Positions 7,444-15,310 of a stretch of DNA of 64,000 nt are shown here, piece by piece; position 1 is the stretch's first letter, and each line of letters begins with the position of its first letter. Position numbers and translations under genes: made by a program. The stretch is from a virus. The notes under the pieces are model-generated. The model saw only the letters and a list, made by a program, of their open reading frames with translations. It did not search any database and was not told where the DNA came from. The DNA lies in IMG/VR virus record IMGVR_UViG_3300028883_000032, positions 124,001 to 188,000 of that record. One strand, written 5' to 3'.

Positions 7444-7514
7444 TGGGGTGTAGCCAAGTGGTACGGCATCGGACTTTGAATCCGATATTCGTGGGTTCGA
7501 ATCCCACCACCCCA
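7444..7514 (+). tRNA. tRNA-Gln (TTG)
   Basis: Complete cloverleaf: acceptor TGGGGTG/CACCCCA, D arm, anticodon loop CTTTGAA giving TTG, T arm GTGGG-TTCGAAT-CCCAC. No CCA is encoded (next bases TCA), so it needs a CCA-adding enzyme, which this phage encodes at 11754. Confidence 0.95.
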
Positions 7515-7535
7515 TCACGCACTTTTGAGGAGAAA

Positions 7536-7928
7536 ATGGCAAAACAAAGTTTTATTATGCAGGCTTTTTGCAGCGACGAAATTGATGTATGGGATATGGA
7601 AAAAAGTGTTCTAGCCCAATGTTGTGAGGAAACCTGCGATAGTTGGGATACTATTCCTTCTGTTATGCAAACCCTTCTTATGGAAGGTAGTGAAGTAATG
7701 GAGCTTGGAAAGAGAAAGCTAGTAAGATTCTCGACTGACCCGCTTACACTCGTTTTACATAGACTACGCAACAACATTTGGATGTTTGAGCTACTTGATG
7801 CCGAAGATTACTCTACTGGAGAGACATACTTCTTCAAGGTGGAACAGTTGGAAGTAGCAAATGAAGTAGCATATAAATTACTGGTAGAGTACGAAGTTTT
7901 GGACGAGCTAAAAACTGAAGAAGACTGA
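7536..7928 (+). CDS. Hypothetical acidic phage protein
   Basis: ATG 7536 lies behind GAGGAG just after tRNA-Gln; longer in-frame versions would run through the tRNA. The 130-residue product is acidic, with a Cys cluster near the N-terminus (AQCCEETC) and a helical C-terminus. No family recognised. An eight-codon ATG ORF (7934) and an A/T-rich gap follow. Confidence 0.6.
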   Translation: MAKQSFIMQAFCSDEIDVWDMEKSVLAQCCEETCDSWDTIPSVMQTLLMEGSEVMELGKRKLVRFSTDPLTLVLHRLRNNIWMFELLDAEDYSTGETYFFKVEQLEVANEVAYKLLVEYEVLDELKTEED

Positions 7929-7983
7929 TTTTTATGGCAAAAGAAGATGACTTGAAATAATCTACTTAAAACGGAGTTTATTT

Positions 7984-8271
7984 ATGGCAGAGAAAAAAAC
8001 AAGGCATCAAGCTAAGAATGCGAGAAGATTGGCATACAAGTCTTCAGGTCAGGATGAAAAGAATAAAGAAAGACGAATTGTAAATTCAGTGTATTCTTTA
8101 GCTTTGGCTTTTGCTAAGAAAAATTGTTACGCTAATCATAAAGACTCCGAAGCTCGCAAAAAGCTAAAAAATAAAATACGTGCTTTGGTTTCTAAAACAC
8201 GTATCAGTCATCCCGAGCAATCGGTGTGGGTAAAAGATAACAGAGACTCAATATGTGAGCCTCTAAGATAG
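7984..8271 (+). CDS. Small basic hypothetical protein
   Basis: Ninety-five residues, highly basic and helical (KKTRHQAKNARRLAYK, ARKKLKNKIRALVSKTR), with properties of a nucleic-acid-binding protein. The next gene's Shine-Dalgarno AGGAGGGG overlaps its stop. Confidence 0.6.
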   Translation: MAEKKTRHQAKNARRLAYKSSGQDEKNKERRIVNSVYSLALAFAKKNCYANHKDSEARKKLKNKIRALVSKTRISHPEQSVWVKDNRDSICEPLR

Positions 8272-8279
8272 GAGGGGAT

Positions 8280-8498
8280 ATGCTAATGTCAGGATTGATT
8301 GATCCGGACGAAACCGTCCCATGTAAAAATCCAAAAAGAGGCAAGCCTCCCGTGTTTTACTCACTCGAAAAATTACAAGAATTATCTGAACATGGGCGCA
8401 CTATCATATATCACCCATCAAATCCGTGCGAACCAATCCCGCAAGACGAAAGGGATCATTATTTTCCCAATTGTCTTCCATCAGACTTGATGGGTTAG
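8280..8498 (+). CDS. Small hypothetical protein
   Basis: Seventy-two residues from ATG 8280 behind a strong AGGAGGGG. Proline-rich with two segments of polar residues (PKRGKPPVFYSLEKLQEL, SNPCEPIPQDERDHYFPNC). Not recognised. Confidence 0.5.
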   Translation: MLMSGLIDPDETVPCKNPKRGKPPVFYSLEKLQELSEHGRTIIYHPSNPCEPIPQDERDHYFPNCLPSDLMG

Positions 8499-8516
8499 AA
8501 CAAATCGAGAGACGAC

Positions 8517-8603
8517 ATGTCACCCTCTGAAGAGAATGTAGTGCGCATAGATTCTCTTCAGGGGACTCTCATTTTCGGAGCACAATTATGGCAACCAATT
8601 TAG
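8517..8603 (+). CDS. Possible 28-residue peptide overlapping a hairpin
   Basis: ATG 8517 behind GAGAGACGAC starts a 28-codon ORF that ends 16 bases inside the next gene. It contains a long inverted repeat (8523-8564), so the conserved item could be the RNA structure instead of the peptide. Possible leader peptide or coupling ORF. Confidence 0.3.
   Translation: MSPSEENVVRIDSLQGTLIFGAQLWQPI
8523..8564 (+). promoter_or_regulatory. Strong RNA hairpin ahead of gene 8588
   Basis: CTGAAGAGAAT (8527-8537) pairs perfectly with ATTCTCTTCAG (8551-8561), extended by CCC/GGG across one bulged T, with a 13-base loop. No T run follows, so it is not a classic terminator. It sits 24 bases before the ATG at 8588 and may control its translation or mRNA stability. 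Confidence 0.55.
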
Positions 8604-8941
8604 GGCAACTACTAAGAATTAATGAAGTCGATGATCTGACGGACTGGATCAATGGTACAAACGAGTTGGAATTAAATGATGTAGAGTGGCCAGCCCCGCT
8701 AATGGTTTTAATTTTAGATGGCGCGACCGTTTTAGACTCAATACCTGTGGAAGAGCTGCCAGAGGGGTTTAAACAATCTGGAAGAATAGTAATTTACAGG
8801 TTGCGTGATGGGTCTGTACTCGAAATGAGTGAGGGTAACTCTGAATTTAGCCCAGAAGTATATTATTATTCTGCGGCTGAATGGCGGGCCATCGAGGAGC
8901 ATGCCGCCGAATTATTAAATGCGGCTTCCGAGGCCTCATAG
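8588..8941 (+). CDS. Hypothetical acidic phage protein
   Basis: A 117-residue acidic protein (many E and D) starting just downstream of a strong hairpin with CGGAGC as ribosome site. Contains a beta-rich middle (MVLILDGATVLDSIP, IVIYRLRDGSVLEM) and an Ala/Glu-rich C-terminal helix. Not recognised. Confidence 0.6.
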   Translation: MATNLGQLLRINEVDDLTDWINGTNELELNDVEWPAPLMVLILDGATVLDSIPVEELPEGFKQSGRIVIYRLRDGSVLEMSEGNSEFSPEVYYYSAAEWRAIEEHAAELLNAASEAS

Positions 8942-8949
8942 GAGGCAAA

Positions 8950-9093
8950 ATGTACTACGAACTTACGGATATGTTAATGTCGGTGTTTTTACACTACCCC
9001 GCATTAATATTGCAATACATGTATGAAGTATATAAAATGAATAGAATTAACATTGAAAGGCTTAAGCGACAATGGTTAGTGAAGGAGCAGTAG
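8950..9093 (+). CDS. Small hypothetical protein
   Basis: ATG 8950 behind AGGAGGCAAA gives 47 residues, with a moderately hydrophobic, aromatic first half (MSVFLHYPALILQYMY) and a basic C-terminus. Could be peripheral to the membrane. Overlaps the next gene's start by 22 bases. Confidence 0.45.
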   Translation: MYYELTDMLMSVFLHYPALILQYMYEVYKMNRINIERLKRQWLVKEQ

Positions 9094-10241
9094 TAACTGA
9101 CAGAGTAGATCACTATGAAGTGATCAATTCTAATACAGTGTCAAGAACCTTGGATTTAAAAAGTCTGTCTACCGGAAAAATCCGCAGAAATCAACCAATT
9201 GGAAACTTCCAAGTTTTGGTTAGCGGGCGCAGGGAGACAGCAGCGGTTATCCGCCCAGAGGTAAGGTCATTTGGCACAGAACCAACATACCCGTTACACT
9301 ATGGTAGAGAACGGGCTACACAGAATGAAACTACGAAACGAGGAAAAGAAGGAATGTTCGGAAGATCTTTTGAAAATCTCTTTAATTTGAATTTTGGTCC
9401 CGTGCACGGCGACCAGTTCAAAATCGCAATGACCCCGCAGGGTCCAAGAGTTGCAATTAAGAATAATGAAGGCGATTATCTCACGTTCGACGCGGAAAAT
9501 GAATCGCTGTTCAACGTTCTCAACTTTGCATTTGGTGGAAGGGATATGTTCTACATGGTCCCGGTAACGGAAGAAGGTATCAACCCCGGCGACGTCGTAC
9601 TCGTCAAGGGAAAGCCTGTTTTCCTCCATCACGTAATGGAAAATGGTAACTGGCGTGTAATTAACCCCGCTTCCAGCGCGGTTCATACACACATCAATCC
9701 GCAGAATATTCTCGGATTCCGCATCTTTACCAAGATTGTTTCAATCTCTGAGGTATTTGGTGCAGTTAACCCAGCCGAGGGCATGGATCTCGCTGGCAAT
9801 CCGCTGTTGGCCATGGCAATGATTGGAGAAGGCGGCATCGGTGAAAGCAACATGCTCAACATGCTTCTCTTAACCGGCCAGCTTAATCAGGGCGGTGACC
9901 AGAACGGTCTCATCAACTTGTTACTCATGAGCCAGCTTGTCGGGCGTGATAACGGGCGTGGTTTTGACCCGAAGATGCTGCTCTTAATGGGCGGAAATCT
10001 TGGCAACATCAATCCGATGATGCTTCTCGCCATGAGCGAAGGTGAATTTGGAATGAAAGACATGTTGCTGTTCAATGCACTGGGCGGACAAAAGGGTGAA
10101 GGAGCAGGAAACCTTTTCGGAAACTTTAAGTTCCCGTCATTCGCTGCCCCGGCACCGGCAGAAACTGATGCCAAACCGGCACCTGCCAAGAAAGCACCTG
10201 CCAAGAAAGCACCTGCCAAGAAAGCACCTGCCAAGAAGTAA
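9072..10241 (+). CDS. Gly/Met/Leu-rich protein with C-terminal APAKK repeats
   Basis: A 389-residue protein not recognised by family. Residues 1-90 are a charged N-terminal region, 90-240 a beta-rich domain, 240-350 a low-complexity Leu/Met/Gly/Asn-rich region with repeats such as MLLLMGGNLGNINPMMLL, and the tail is four tandem APAKK units built from a 15-bp exact repeat. Codon use is visibly more GC-rich (CTC, GGC, CCG) than in the neighbours, suggesting high expression or separate origin. The lysine-rich tail resembles histone H1-like tails and could bind nucleic acid. A strong terminator follows. Confidence 0.65.
   Translation: MVSEGAVVTDRVDHYEVINSNTVSRTLDLKSLSTGKIRRNQPIGNFQVLVSGRRETAAVIRPEVRSFGTEPTYPLHYGRERATQNETTKRGKEGMFGRSFENLFNLNFGPVHGDQFKIAMTPQGPRVAIKNNEGDYLTFDAENESLFNVLNFAFGGRDMFYMVPVTEEGINPGDVVLVKGKPVFLHHVMENGNWRVINPASSAVHTHINPQNILGFRIFTKIVSISEVFGAVNPAEGMDLAGNPLLAMAMIGEGGIGESNMLNMLLLTGQLNQGGDQNGLINLLLMSQLVGRDNGRGFDPKMLLLMGGNLGNINPMMLLAMSEGEFGMKDMLLFNALGGQKGEGAGNLFGNFKFPSFAAPAPAETDAKPAPAKKAPAKKAPAKKAPAKK
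10179..10238 (+). repeat. Four tandem 15-bp repeats encoding APAKK
   Basis: Four consecutive copies of GCACCTGCCAAGAAA (last copy ends AAG) at the end of the gene at 9072. Nearly identical units suggest recent slippage expansion and possible length variation among relatives. Confidence 0.9.
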
Positions 10242-10262
10242 TTTGGCAAATAACGATGTATA

Positions 10263-10292
10263 GAGTGGCCCCTTCGGGGGCCACTTATTTTT
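10263..10292 (+). terminator. Strong rho-independent terminator
   Basis: AGTGGCCCC/GGGGCCACT nine-bp stem with a TTCG-type loop followed by TATTTTTTT. It ends the 9072 gene and precedes tRNA-Arg. Confidence 0.9.
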
Positions 10293-10302
10293 TTAATTGG
10301 TT

Positions 10303-10375
10303 GCCCCTGTAGCTCAATGGATAGAGCGGGGGCCTTCTAAGCCTCAGGTTGTAGGTTCGAGCCCTACCAGGGGTA
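10303..10375 (+). tRNA. tRNA-Arg (TCT)
   Basis: Acceptor GCCCCTG/CAGGGGT, D arm GCTC..GAGC, anticodon loop CTTCTAA giving TCT, T arm GTAGG-TTCGAGC-CCTAC, discriminator A. CCA is not encoded (next bases CTG). The TCT tRNA reads AGA/AGG codons, common in this AT-rich genome. Confidence 0.95.
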
Positions 10376-10386
10376 CTGGAGGAGAT

Positions 10387-10851
10387 ATGTGGTTGGTAGT
10401 CTGTCTAATTGTAGGATATCTCGGCCTTTGGGGCCTGTGGGTATCAATGAAAAAAGACTCGGAAACTCTTTTCGCAGTGTCATTAATTATCTTAGTCGCT
10501 TTCACAATACTGTTAATAGTAGGAGTGGTACAAATTTTTGATATAGTACCCAGCACCGATGTTAAGTATTCGTCGGAACCTTCAGTACGTTCTGAATTAC
10601 TGGATGCACTGCCATCAGGAACTCAAACCGAAACATTTGACAATGGTATGTTAATGGTTACTATCGACCCTGATAGTGCATCACACTCTGAATATTTGAG
10701 GTTCGATAATAAGTATGAGTATTGGGTAGAGGACTTTTACACCCCGCTTAACAAAGCCTACTCTAGATCGGTAAGTGGCTGGTATGGTGTTTTTATAAAG
10801 GATAGGCCGAAAATAAATTATATTGAAGTTGTAACAAAAGGTTGGAAATAA
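10387..10851 (+). CDS. Membrane protein with two TM segments
   Basis: ATG 10387 behind GGAGGAG gives 154 residues; longer readings pass through tRNA-Arg. Two TM segments (about residues 1-20 and 28-52) are followed by a ~100-residue soluble domain, probably periplasmic. Not recognised. Confidence 0.55.
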   Translation: MWLVVCLIVGYLGLWGLWVSMKKDSETLFAVSLIILVAFTILLIVGVVQIFDIVPSTDVKYSSEPSVRSELLDALPSGTQTETFDNGMLMVTIDPDSASHSEYLRFDNKYEYWVEDFYTPLNKAYSRSVSGWYGVFIKDRPKINYIEVVTKGWK

Positions 10852-10856
10852 TACAT

Positions 10857-11186
10857 ATGAATAAAACAATTAATTTAAACATGTATGTGCATGTAATTCG
10901 GCATCTTCGAACTCTAAACGGGGATCCGTATGCTACGTTTGTGGCAATTTACCACCCAGCACATAATAAAATTACCTATGGTTGGGCTATTTCCCATGCC
11001 GAATTAGACACATTCTCTTCGAAGGATGGAGTTCAAATAGCTTTAGGAAGAGCCATTGCCAATAGACACGATCTTCTTGACAAAAAACATTTCATCCCGC
11101 CCGACTTGAGAACCTCTCTTCCAGATGCATGGAAAGATTTTCAAGAATATGCGTATGAACGTATCAATAAAGCAAGAACCAAGTAA
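10857..11186 (+). CDS. Hypothetical phage protein
   Basis: ATG 10857 gives 109 residues. N-terminal strands (YVHVIRHLRTLNGDPYATFVAIYHP) are followed by helices; the sequence has a YGWAISHAELDTFSSKDGV stretch and reads like a small soluble regulator, but no family is recognised. Starts 5 bases after the previous stop. Confidence 0.6.
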   Translation: MNKTINLNMYVHVIRHLRTLNGDPYATFVAIYHPAHNKITYGWAISHAELDTFSSKDGVQIALGRAIANRHDLLDKKHFIPPDLRTSLPDAWKDFQEYAYERINKARTK

Positions 11187-11198
11187 GGAAAATATCCT

Positions 11199-11456
11199 AT
11201 GGAGTTCTTAAAAAAGCTTTGGGTTGCGATTTCACACTCTTTAATTTTTGAAGTGTGGATAACTTTCAAAAAAATAACACAACTTGGCATTGAAGACCTG
11301 TTTATACTTATATTATTTGCCATAATAGGGGCAATTCTGTTATGGTTGGCCTTCTTCATTCTGAAGATTTTTATTCCCATTATAGGTGCCATTTTAGGTC
11401 TCTACTTTGGGATTAAGTTTCTTCTTGAATACAACGAAAAAGTAAAGAAGGAATAG
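11199..11456 (+). CDS. Small two-TM membrane protein
   Basis: Eighty-five residues behind AAGGAAAATATCCT. After an amphipathic N-terminus there are two adjacent hydrophobic segments (about 34-54 and 56-72) and a basic/charged tail. Unknown function; one of many small membrane proteins in the early region. Confidence 0.55.
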   Translation: MEFLKKLWVAISHSLIFEVWITFKKITQLGIEDLFILILFAIIGAILLWLAFFILKIFIPIIGAILGLYFGIKFLLEYNEKVKKE

Positions 11457-11656
11457 TTTACCTCCCGAGGGTCCCGTCCCGCTAGACTATGGGCCTCATG
11501 CATTCGTATCATCGTTAGGACAACCTTTAATTTCCACCTAATTCAGGAGGGTATCATGGAATACCCATCAGGTTTTGGTTAGTTAAAAAAAATACTACTA
11601 ACAAGAAAAAATTAAAGGTAAAACATCGATCTTTTTAATCTCGTGTAGAAGTACGA
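11457..11656 (+). ncRNA. Structured noncoding region upstream of cca
   Basis: About 200 bases without a credible gene. An 11-bp stem ACCTTTAATTT (11523-11533) with AAATTAAAGGT (11609-11619) encloses a GGGTAT/ATACCC hairpin (11549-11566) and a GTTAGT/ACTAAC pairing. Inside is an 8-codon ORF (11556-11582, MEYPSGFG) with a perfect AGGAGGG that is partly inside the hairpin. This resembles a leader-peptide or small-RNA arrangement. The segment 11460-11500 has tRNA-like words on the minus strand but no complete cloverleaf. Confidence 0.4.
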
Positions 11657-11703
11657 TTTTCCCATGTGCATGGAATGTATCCGTGGCATGGGAAAATTTT
11701 TTT
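11657..11703 (+). terminator. Rho-independent terminator
   Basis: Ten-bp stem TTTTCCCATG/CATGGGAAAA with a 20-base loop, followed by TTTTTTT. Ends the upstream structured RNA; GGAATAAGA follows at 11716. Confidence 0.8.
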
Positions 11704-11715
11704 ATCCTAAAACAT

Positions 11716-11724
11716 GGAATAAGA
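11716..11724 (+). promoter_or_regulatory. GGNATAAGA motif, candidate phage promoter
   Basis: Exact GGAATAAGA just after a terminator and 30 bases before the cca ATG. Confidence 0.45.
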
Positions 11725-11753
11725 CCTAAACTAACAGTTTACGGGAGATTGCA

Positions 11754-13415
11754 ATGTCTAAAAGAACACAAGCCCTTGTTCGAGCCATCAGTGCGGCAGG
11801 CGGACACGCGTTTTACACCGGTGGTTGGGTTAGGGATAAGGCTATGGGTATTCCGACCTCTGGAGATCTGGACATAGAGGTATATGGGCTTTCGAAAGAA
11901 GAATTGGAGGAAGTGCTGAAGCCATGGAATCCCGATCATGTGGGTAAGAGCTTTGGAGTTTTTAAGCTGAATGGTCTGCATGGCATTGATGTCTCCCTAC
12001 CCCGCAAGGATACTCAAGTAGACCCAAAAGATCATAAAGCTGTAATAGTCACTTATGATTCCAAGATGTCTACAAAAGAAGCATGCTTCCGTCGTGATTT
12101 TACGATGAATTCCATGTTGTTTGATCCTCTCCAAGAGAAAATTATTGATCATTGGGGAGGCCTCGTTGATATAAAGCGAGGTCAGATAAGAATGGTTTCT
12201 GAGCATTTCGGGGACGACCCATTGCGTGCATTAAGGGCTATAAAGTTTATGACCCGCACAGGATTTTCTTTGGAACCAAAAACAGCAGAAACTGTTCGAA
12301 AAATGAATACCTCTAAATTGCCCGCCGAAAGAATTTGGGGAGAGCTTTCGGACATGCTGGCAAAAGGAATATATTGGATAGATGCCTTAAACACATTAGT
12401 ATCCAGTGTCACAGGCAAATTCTGGTTTCCAGAACTTGTCGCATTGCACGGCTTGGAACAAGACCCAAGTTGGCACCCAGAGGGAGACGTGCTTACTCAT
12501 ACCGCGTTGGTGGTACAAGCAGCCTCTCAAATGAAAATTCCCAAAGACAAGAAGGTAAAATTTATGTTGGCAGCATTACTTCATGACTTGGGAAAAGCAA
12601 AAACAACGATACACAAAGATGGGCATATTAAAAGCCCTCTTCATGACCGCGTGTCCGCTGAGTTGGCCGAAGTACTTATGACCAGGTTACACGTGTCAAA
12701 AGAAATACAGAAATATGTGGTACCGATGGTGAGAAACCACATGTGGGCAGTTAGCTCCATGCCACATGGAAAGGAAGCCAAAGTTAGTGATGGTAAAATA
12801 CGCAAACTTTCTACTAAGGTTCCCAGCATCGACGATCTTATGGATTTGGCGGTGGCAGATAAAATGGGAACGACTGATGCTAGACTTAAGACCGAAACTT
12901 TGGATCATATCGAGTCAATTAGACAACGTGCTCGAAAGCTTAAGGTCCTTCATGCGGCTCCTAAGCCCATTATACAAGGTAGGCATCTTATTGATTTTGT
13001 TACTCCTGGTCCTCAGATGGGCGAGATACTCGCATGGTGTTACGAACAGCACCTGAATGGTAAAGTAACAAGCCCAGAACAGGGAATTGCCTTGTGGTGT
13101 AAACATCATAACCAAAAATTTGTAAAAGTCGGGTTCATACCGGGAGACGTACGCGGATTAATGTTGTCGTCAGATGCAACTGTGGCGCAGGTTATTTCGG
13201 CGGGACTAGTACCCACTGTCTATAACGAAGTACTGGTGCATCCAAGGCATGTAAAAATATCAAGTATCGGAGAGGATACCTACAAAAGCTGTAGTTTGTC
13301 CGATGTCCCTCGCCACATGGATAGAATATTGATTTTGGGAGTGCCTACAACTCCAAGCATGAAGTGGCAAGAAGGATTAAAAGAGCTCCTTGGGAGCCTT
13401 AAAACCACCGACTGA
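11754..13415 (+). CDS. cca: CCA-adding tRNA nucleotidyltransferase with HD domain
   Basis: A 553-residue class II (bacterial type) tRNA nucleotidyltransferase that adds CCA to tRNA 3' ends. The catalytic head is clear: YTGGWVRDKAMG near residue 22 and the SGDLDIEVYG metal-binding aspartates near 37, then RRDFTMNSMLFD and the DDPLRALRAIKF motif. An HD phosphohydrolase-type domain follows (HPEGDVLTHT, LLHDLGKAKT). ATG 11754 lies behind CGGGAG. The phage tRNA-Gln, tRNA-Arg and tmRNA lack encoded CCA, so the enzyme could mature them or repair host tRNAs cut by defence nucleases. Confidence 0.92.
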   Translation: MSKRTQALVRAISAAGGHAFYTGGWVRDKAMGIPTSGDLDIEVYGLSKEELEEVLKPWNPDHVGKSFGVFKLNGLHGIDVSLPRKDTQVDPKDHKAVIVTYDSKMSTKEACFRRDFTMNSMLFDPLQEKIIDHWGGLVDIKRGQIRMVSEHFGDDPLRALRAIKFMTRTGFSLEPKTAETVRKMNTSKLPAERIWGELSDMLAKGIYWIDALNTLVSSVTGKFWFPELVALHGLEQDPSWHPEGDVLTHTALVVQAASQMKIPKDKKVKFMLAALLHDLGKAKTTIHKDGHIKSPLHDRVSAELAEVLMTRLHVSKEIQKYVVPMVRNHMWAVSSMPHGKEAKVSDGKIRKLSTKVPSIDDLMDLAVADKMGTTDARLKTETLDHIESIRQRARKLKVLHAAPKPIIQGRHLIDFVTPGPQMGEILAWCYEQHLNGKVTSPEQGIALWCKHHNQKFVKVGFIPGDVRGLMLSSDATVAQVISAGLVPTVYNEVLVHPRHVKISSIGEDTYKSCSLSDVPRHMDRILILGVPTTPSMKWQEGLKELLGSLKTTD

Positions 13416-13432
13416 CAATCTGAAGCGGTGCT

Positions 13433-13480
13433 GCCTGGTACGCCGGGGACATGTTAACCTCTGTCCCCGGTAAGTCAGGC
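13433..13480 (+). terminator. Nested hairpin, probable terminator
   Basis: CCGGGGACA/TGTCCCCGG nine-bp stem inside an outer GCCTG/CAGGC stem, followed by TTTAATTT. The T run is weak, so it may instead protect the mRNA 3' end. Confidence 0.55.
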
Positions 13481-13514
13481 TTTAATTTAACACTTAATTT
13501 AAGGGAGTGTAAAG

Positions 13515-13778
13515 ATGGAAAAATTACGAAATTATTGGTATTCGTATTGTGAAGCTATTCAAGATGCCGAAAGAACAGAGGGTAAAATTATTTCCACATC
13601 CTTGGTAATTATTACTCTTTTTATGATAGCTCTTGGTCTCATAGTAGTTTGGGAATTCCCCGGAACAGTAATAACAATTGCTGTAATAGTTATAGTTGTG
13701 GCAAAATTTAATGCATACATTTTGCAACAAGAGAGGCCTCGAGATGGAGATCGAAGTAAGGAAACATTACAAATTTAA
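13515..13778 (+). CDS. Small two-TM membrane protein
   Basis: Eighty-seven residues with AGGGAG upstream. Two hydrophobic segments (about residues 28-46 and 50-68) are separated by FPG. Short charged tails on both sides. Not recognised. Confidence 0.6.
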   Translation: MEKLRNYWYSYCEAIQDAERTEGKIISTSLVIITLFMIALGLIVVWEFPGTVITIAVIVIVVAKFNAYILQQERPRDGDRSKETLQI

Positions 13779-14103
13779 ACAAACTTGCCCGTCATGTGGC
13801 GCTCGTTTGAGATCTTTTGTTCAGGAGCAGCAACACACCAATGGGTATTGGAACCAAATAGCCACCTATGAATGCGGGTATAAACTCCACTTTATACCCA
13901 ATTTCATGGGTGTACGGGTAGAATGCCGGTGTGAAAAATCCCCTGAAACTCTAGAAATCATAGAAAAGCGTAAAGAGGTGTTGGGTAGAGTCATTAACTA
14001 CGTGAGGAAGTTAAGGCTGGACGATCAGTACGCAGCCAAGATACTTCATGAGCTTGAACGTTTAGGTGAACCTCACAACATAACTCAAGGTATAAAGGTT
14101 TAA
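13744..14103 (+). CDS. Zinc-ribbon hypothetical protein
   Basis: ATG 13744 gives 119 residues overlapping the previous gene by 35 bases. A CPSC pair (residues ~15-18) and later C..CRC Cys residues suggest zinc binding; the second half is helical and basic. It lies directly before pncB. Role unknown. Confidence 0.6.
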   Translation: MEIEVRKHYKFKQTCPSCGARLRSFVQEQQHTNGYWNQIATYECGYKLHFIPNFMGVRVECRCEKSPETLEIIEKRKEVLGRVINYVRKLRLDDQYAAKILHELERLGEPHNITQGIKV

Positions 14104-14125
14104 CAACCGATAGCGGAGATACATT

Positions 14126-15310
14126 ATGTGCAATGTAGTGACAGAACCAATCATAAAGTCAATTCTTGATAACGACTTATACAAGCTAAACATGCAACAG
14201 GCTGTTTGCCAGTTATACCCAAGGGCAGAAGCCGAATATAGGCTAATATTTCGTAGACCTGCAAAATTTACATATAAAATGATGCAGGAAATCTCTCAAG
14301 AAATACAGAACTTGTCAAAACTACAGCTAACAAGTGACGAAGAGTTGTTTCTTTCCACAACTTGCTACTATTTAACTCCGGTATATATTGAGTTTTTACG
14401 TGGGTTCAGATATGATCCTCGCCAAGTATCACTAAAATGGAATGAGGACAAGATAGATTTAAAAATCCATGGGCCTTGGTACCAATCGATAATGTGGGAA
14501 GTTGTACTTATGTCAATCATTTCTGAAGTTTATTTCAGACATGACACTACAAAAATCTATTCCCCCGAAGCAAGACGTGCAAATAATATTGAGAAGATTT
14601 CCAGACTTAAACAGCACGATATTCCCTTTGCAGAATTTGGAACCCGCCGTCGCCATTCTTATGCAATTCAAGAAGAATTCCTCAACCATGCCAGAGAATA
14701 TGGACCACCGCAATTTGTAGGAACTTCTAATGTACATTTTGCCCACAAATTAGACACAGTTCCAATAGGAACTACTGCCCATGAATGGTATATGTTCCAT
14801 GCAGCAAAATATGGCTATAAACTTGCCAATGTCATGGCTCTTAAGGCTTGGTCAAAAGTTTATAGAGGCCACATGGGGATTGCCCTTTCCGATACTTTTA
14901 CTACTAAAGCGTTTTTAGACGTATACGATACATACTGGGGAAAACTGTTTGATGGTGTAAGACAGGATTCCGGCGATCCTCTAAAATACTCTGATGATGT
15001 AATATCTCACTGGAGACATACTCGAGTAGACCCTGTCACCAAATCCATTGTATTTTCGGATGCTTTGAATATCGATAAGGCCATAGAGCTAAAGAGGTAT
15101 ATCGCCGATAGGTGTAGAATGTCTACCGGAATAGGTACCCATTTTACTAACGATGTTGGGGTAACTCCTCTTAACATGGTCATAAAGATGTCCAGAGCAA
15201 AACCTGAAAATATGCCATGGCAGAATACGGTTAAGCTCTCTGACAACATTGAAAAAGCCACTGGAGACGCCAGTGAGATTTCTTTTGCAAGGAGGGTATT
15301 GGGCGTATGA
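14126..15310 (+). CDS. pncB: Nicotinate phosphoribosyltransferase
   Basis: A 394-residue enzyme matching PncB in length, which converts nicotinate and PRPP to nicotinate mononucleotide with ATP hydrolysis. Family landmarks: the N-terminal LDNDLYKLNMQQA, FGTRRRHSYAIQ, GTTAHEW with the probable catalytic histidine, VRQDSGDP and IGTHFTNDVG near the C-terminus. It uses the nicotinate made by the phage PncA. Its stop overlaps the NadD start (ATGA), so it is in an operon with nadD and nadE. Confidence 0.92.
   Translation: MCNVVTEPIIKSILDNDLYKLNMQQAVCQLYPRAEAEYRLIFRRPAKFTYKMMQEISQEIQNLSKLQLTSDEELFLSTTCYYLTPVYIEFLRGFRYDPRQVSLKWNEDKIDLKIHGPWYQSIMWEVVLMSIISEVYFRHDTTKIYSPEARRANNIEKISRLKQHDIPFAEFGTRRRHSYAIQEEFLNHAREYGPPQFVGTSNVHFAHKLDTVPIGTTAHEWYMFHAAKYGYKLANVMALKAWSKVYRGHMGIALSDTFTTKAFLDVYDTYWGKLFDGVRQDSGDPLKYSDDVISHWRHTRVDPVTKSIVFSDALNIDKAIELKRYIADRCRMSTGIGTHFTNDVGVTPLNMVIKMSRAKPENMPWQNTVKLSDNIEKATGDASEISFARRVLGV

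Noticed and set aside
10297-10386. Longer N-terminus of the membrane protein at 10387
   Set aside because: The extension is translated tRNA-Arg sequence.
11455-11520. tRNA-like words on the minus strand near 11.46-11.52 kb
   Set aside because: Only D-arm and acceptor-like fragments are found; there is no matching T arm or acceptor partner, so no tRNA is called.
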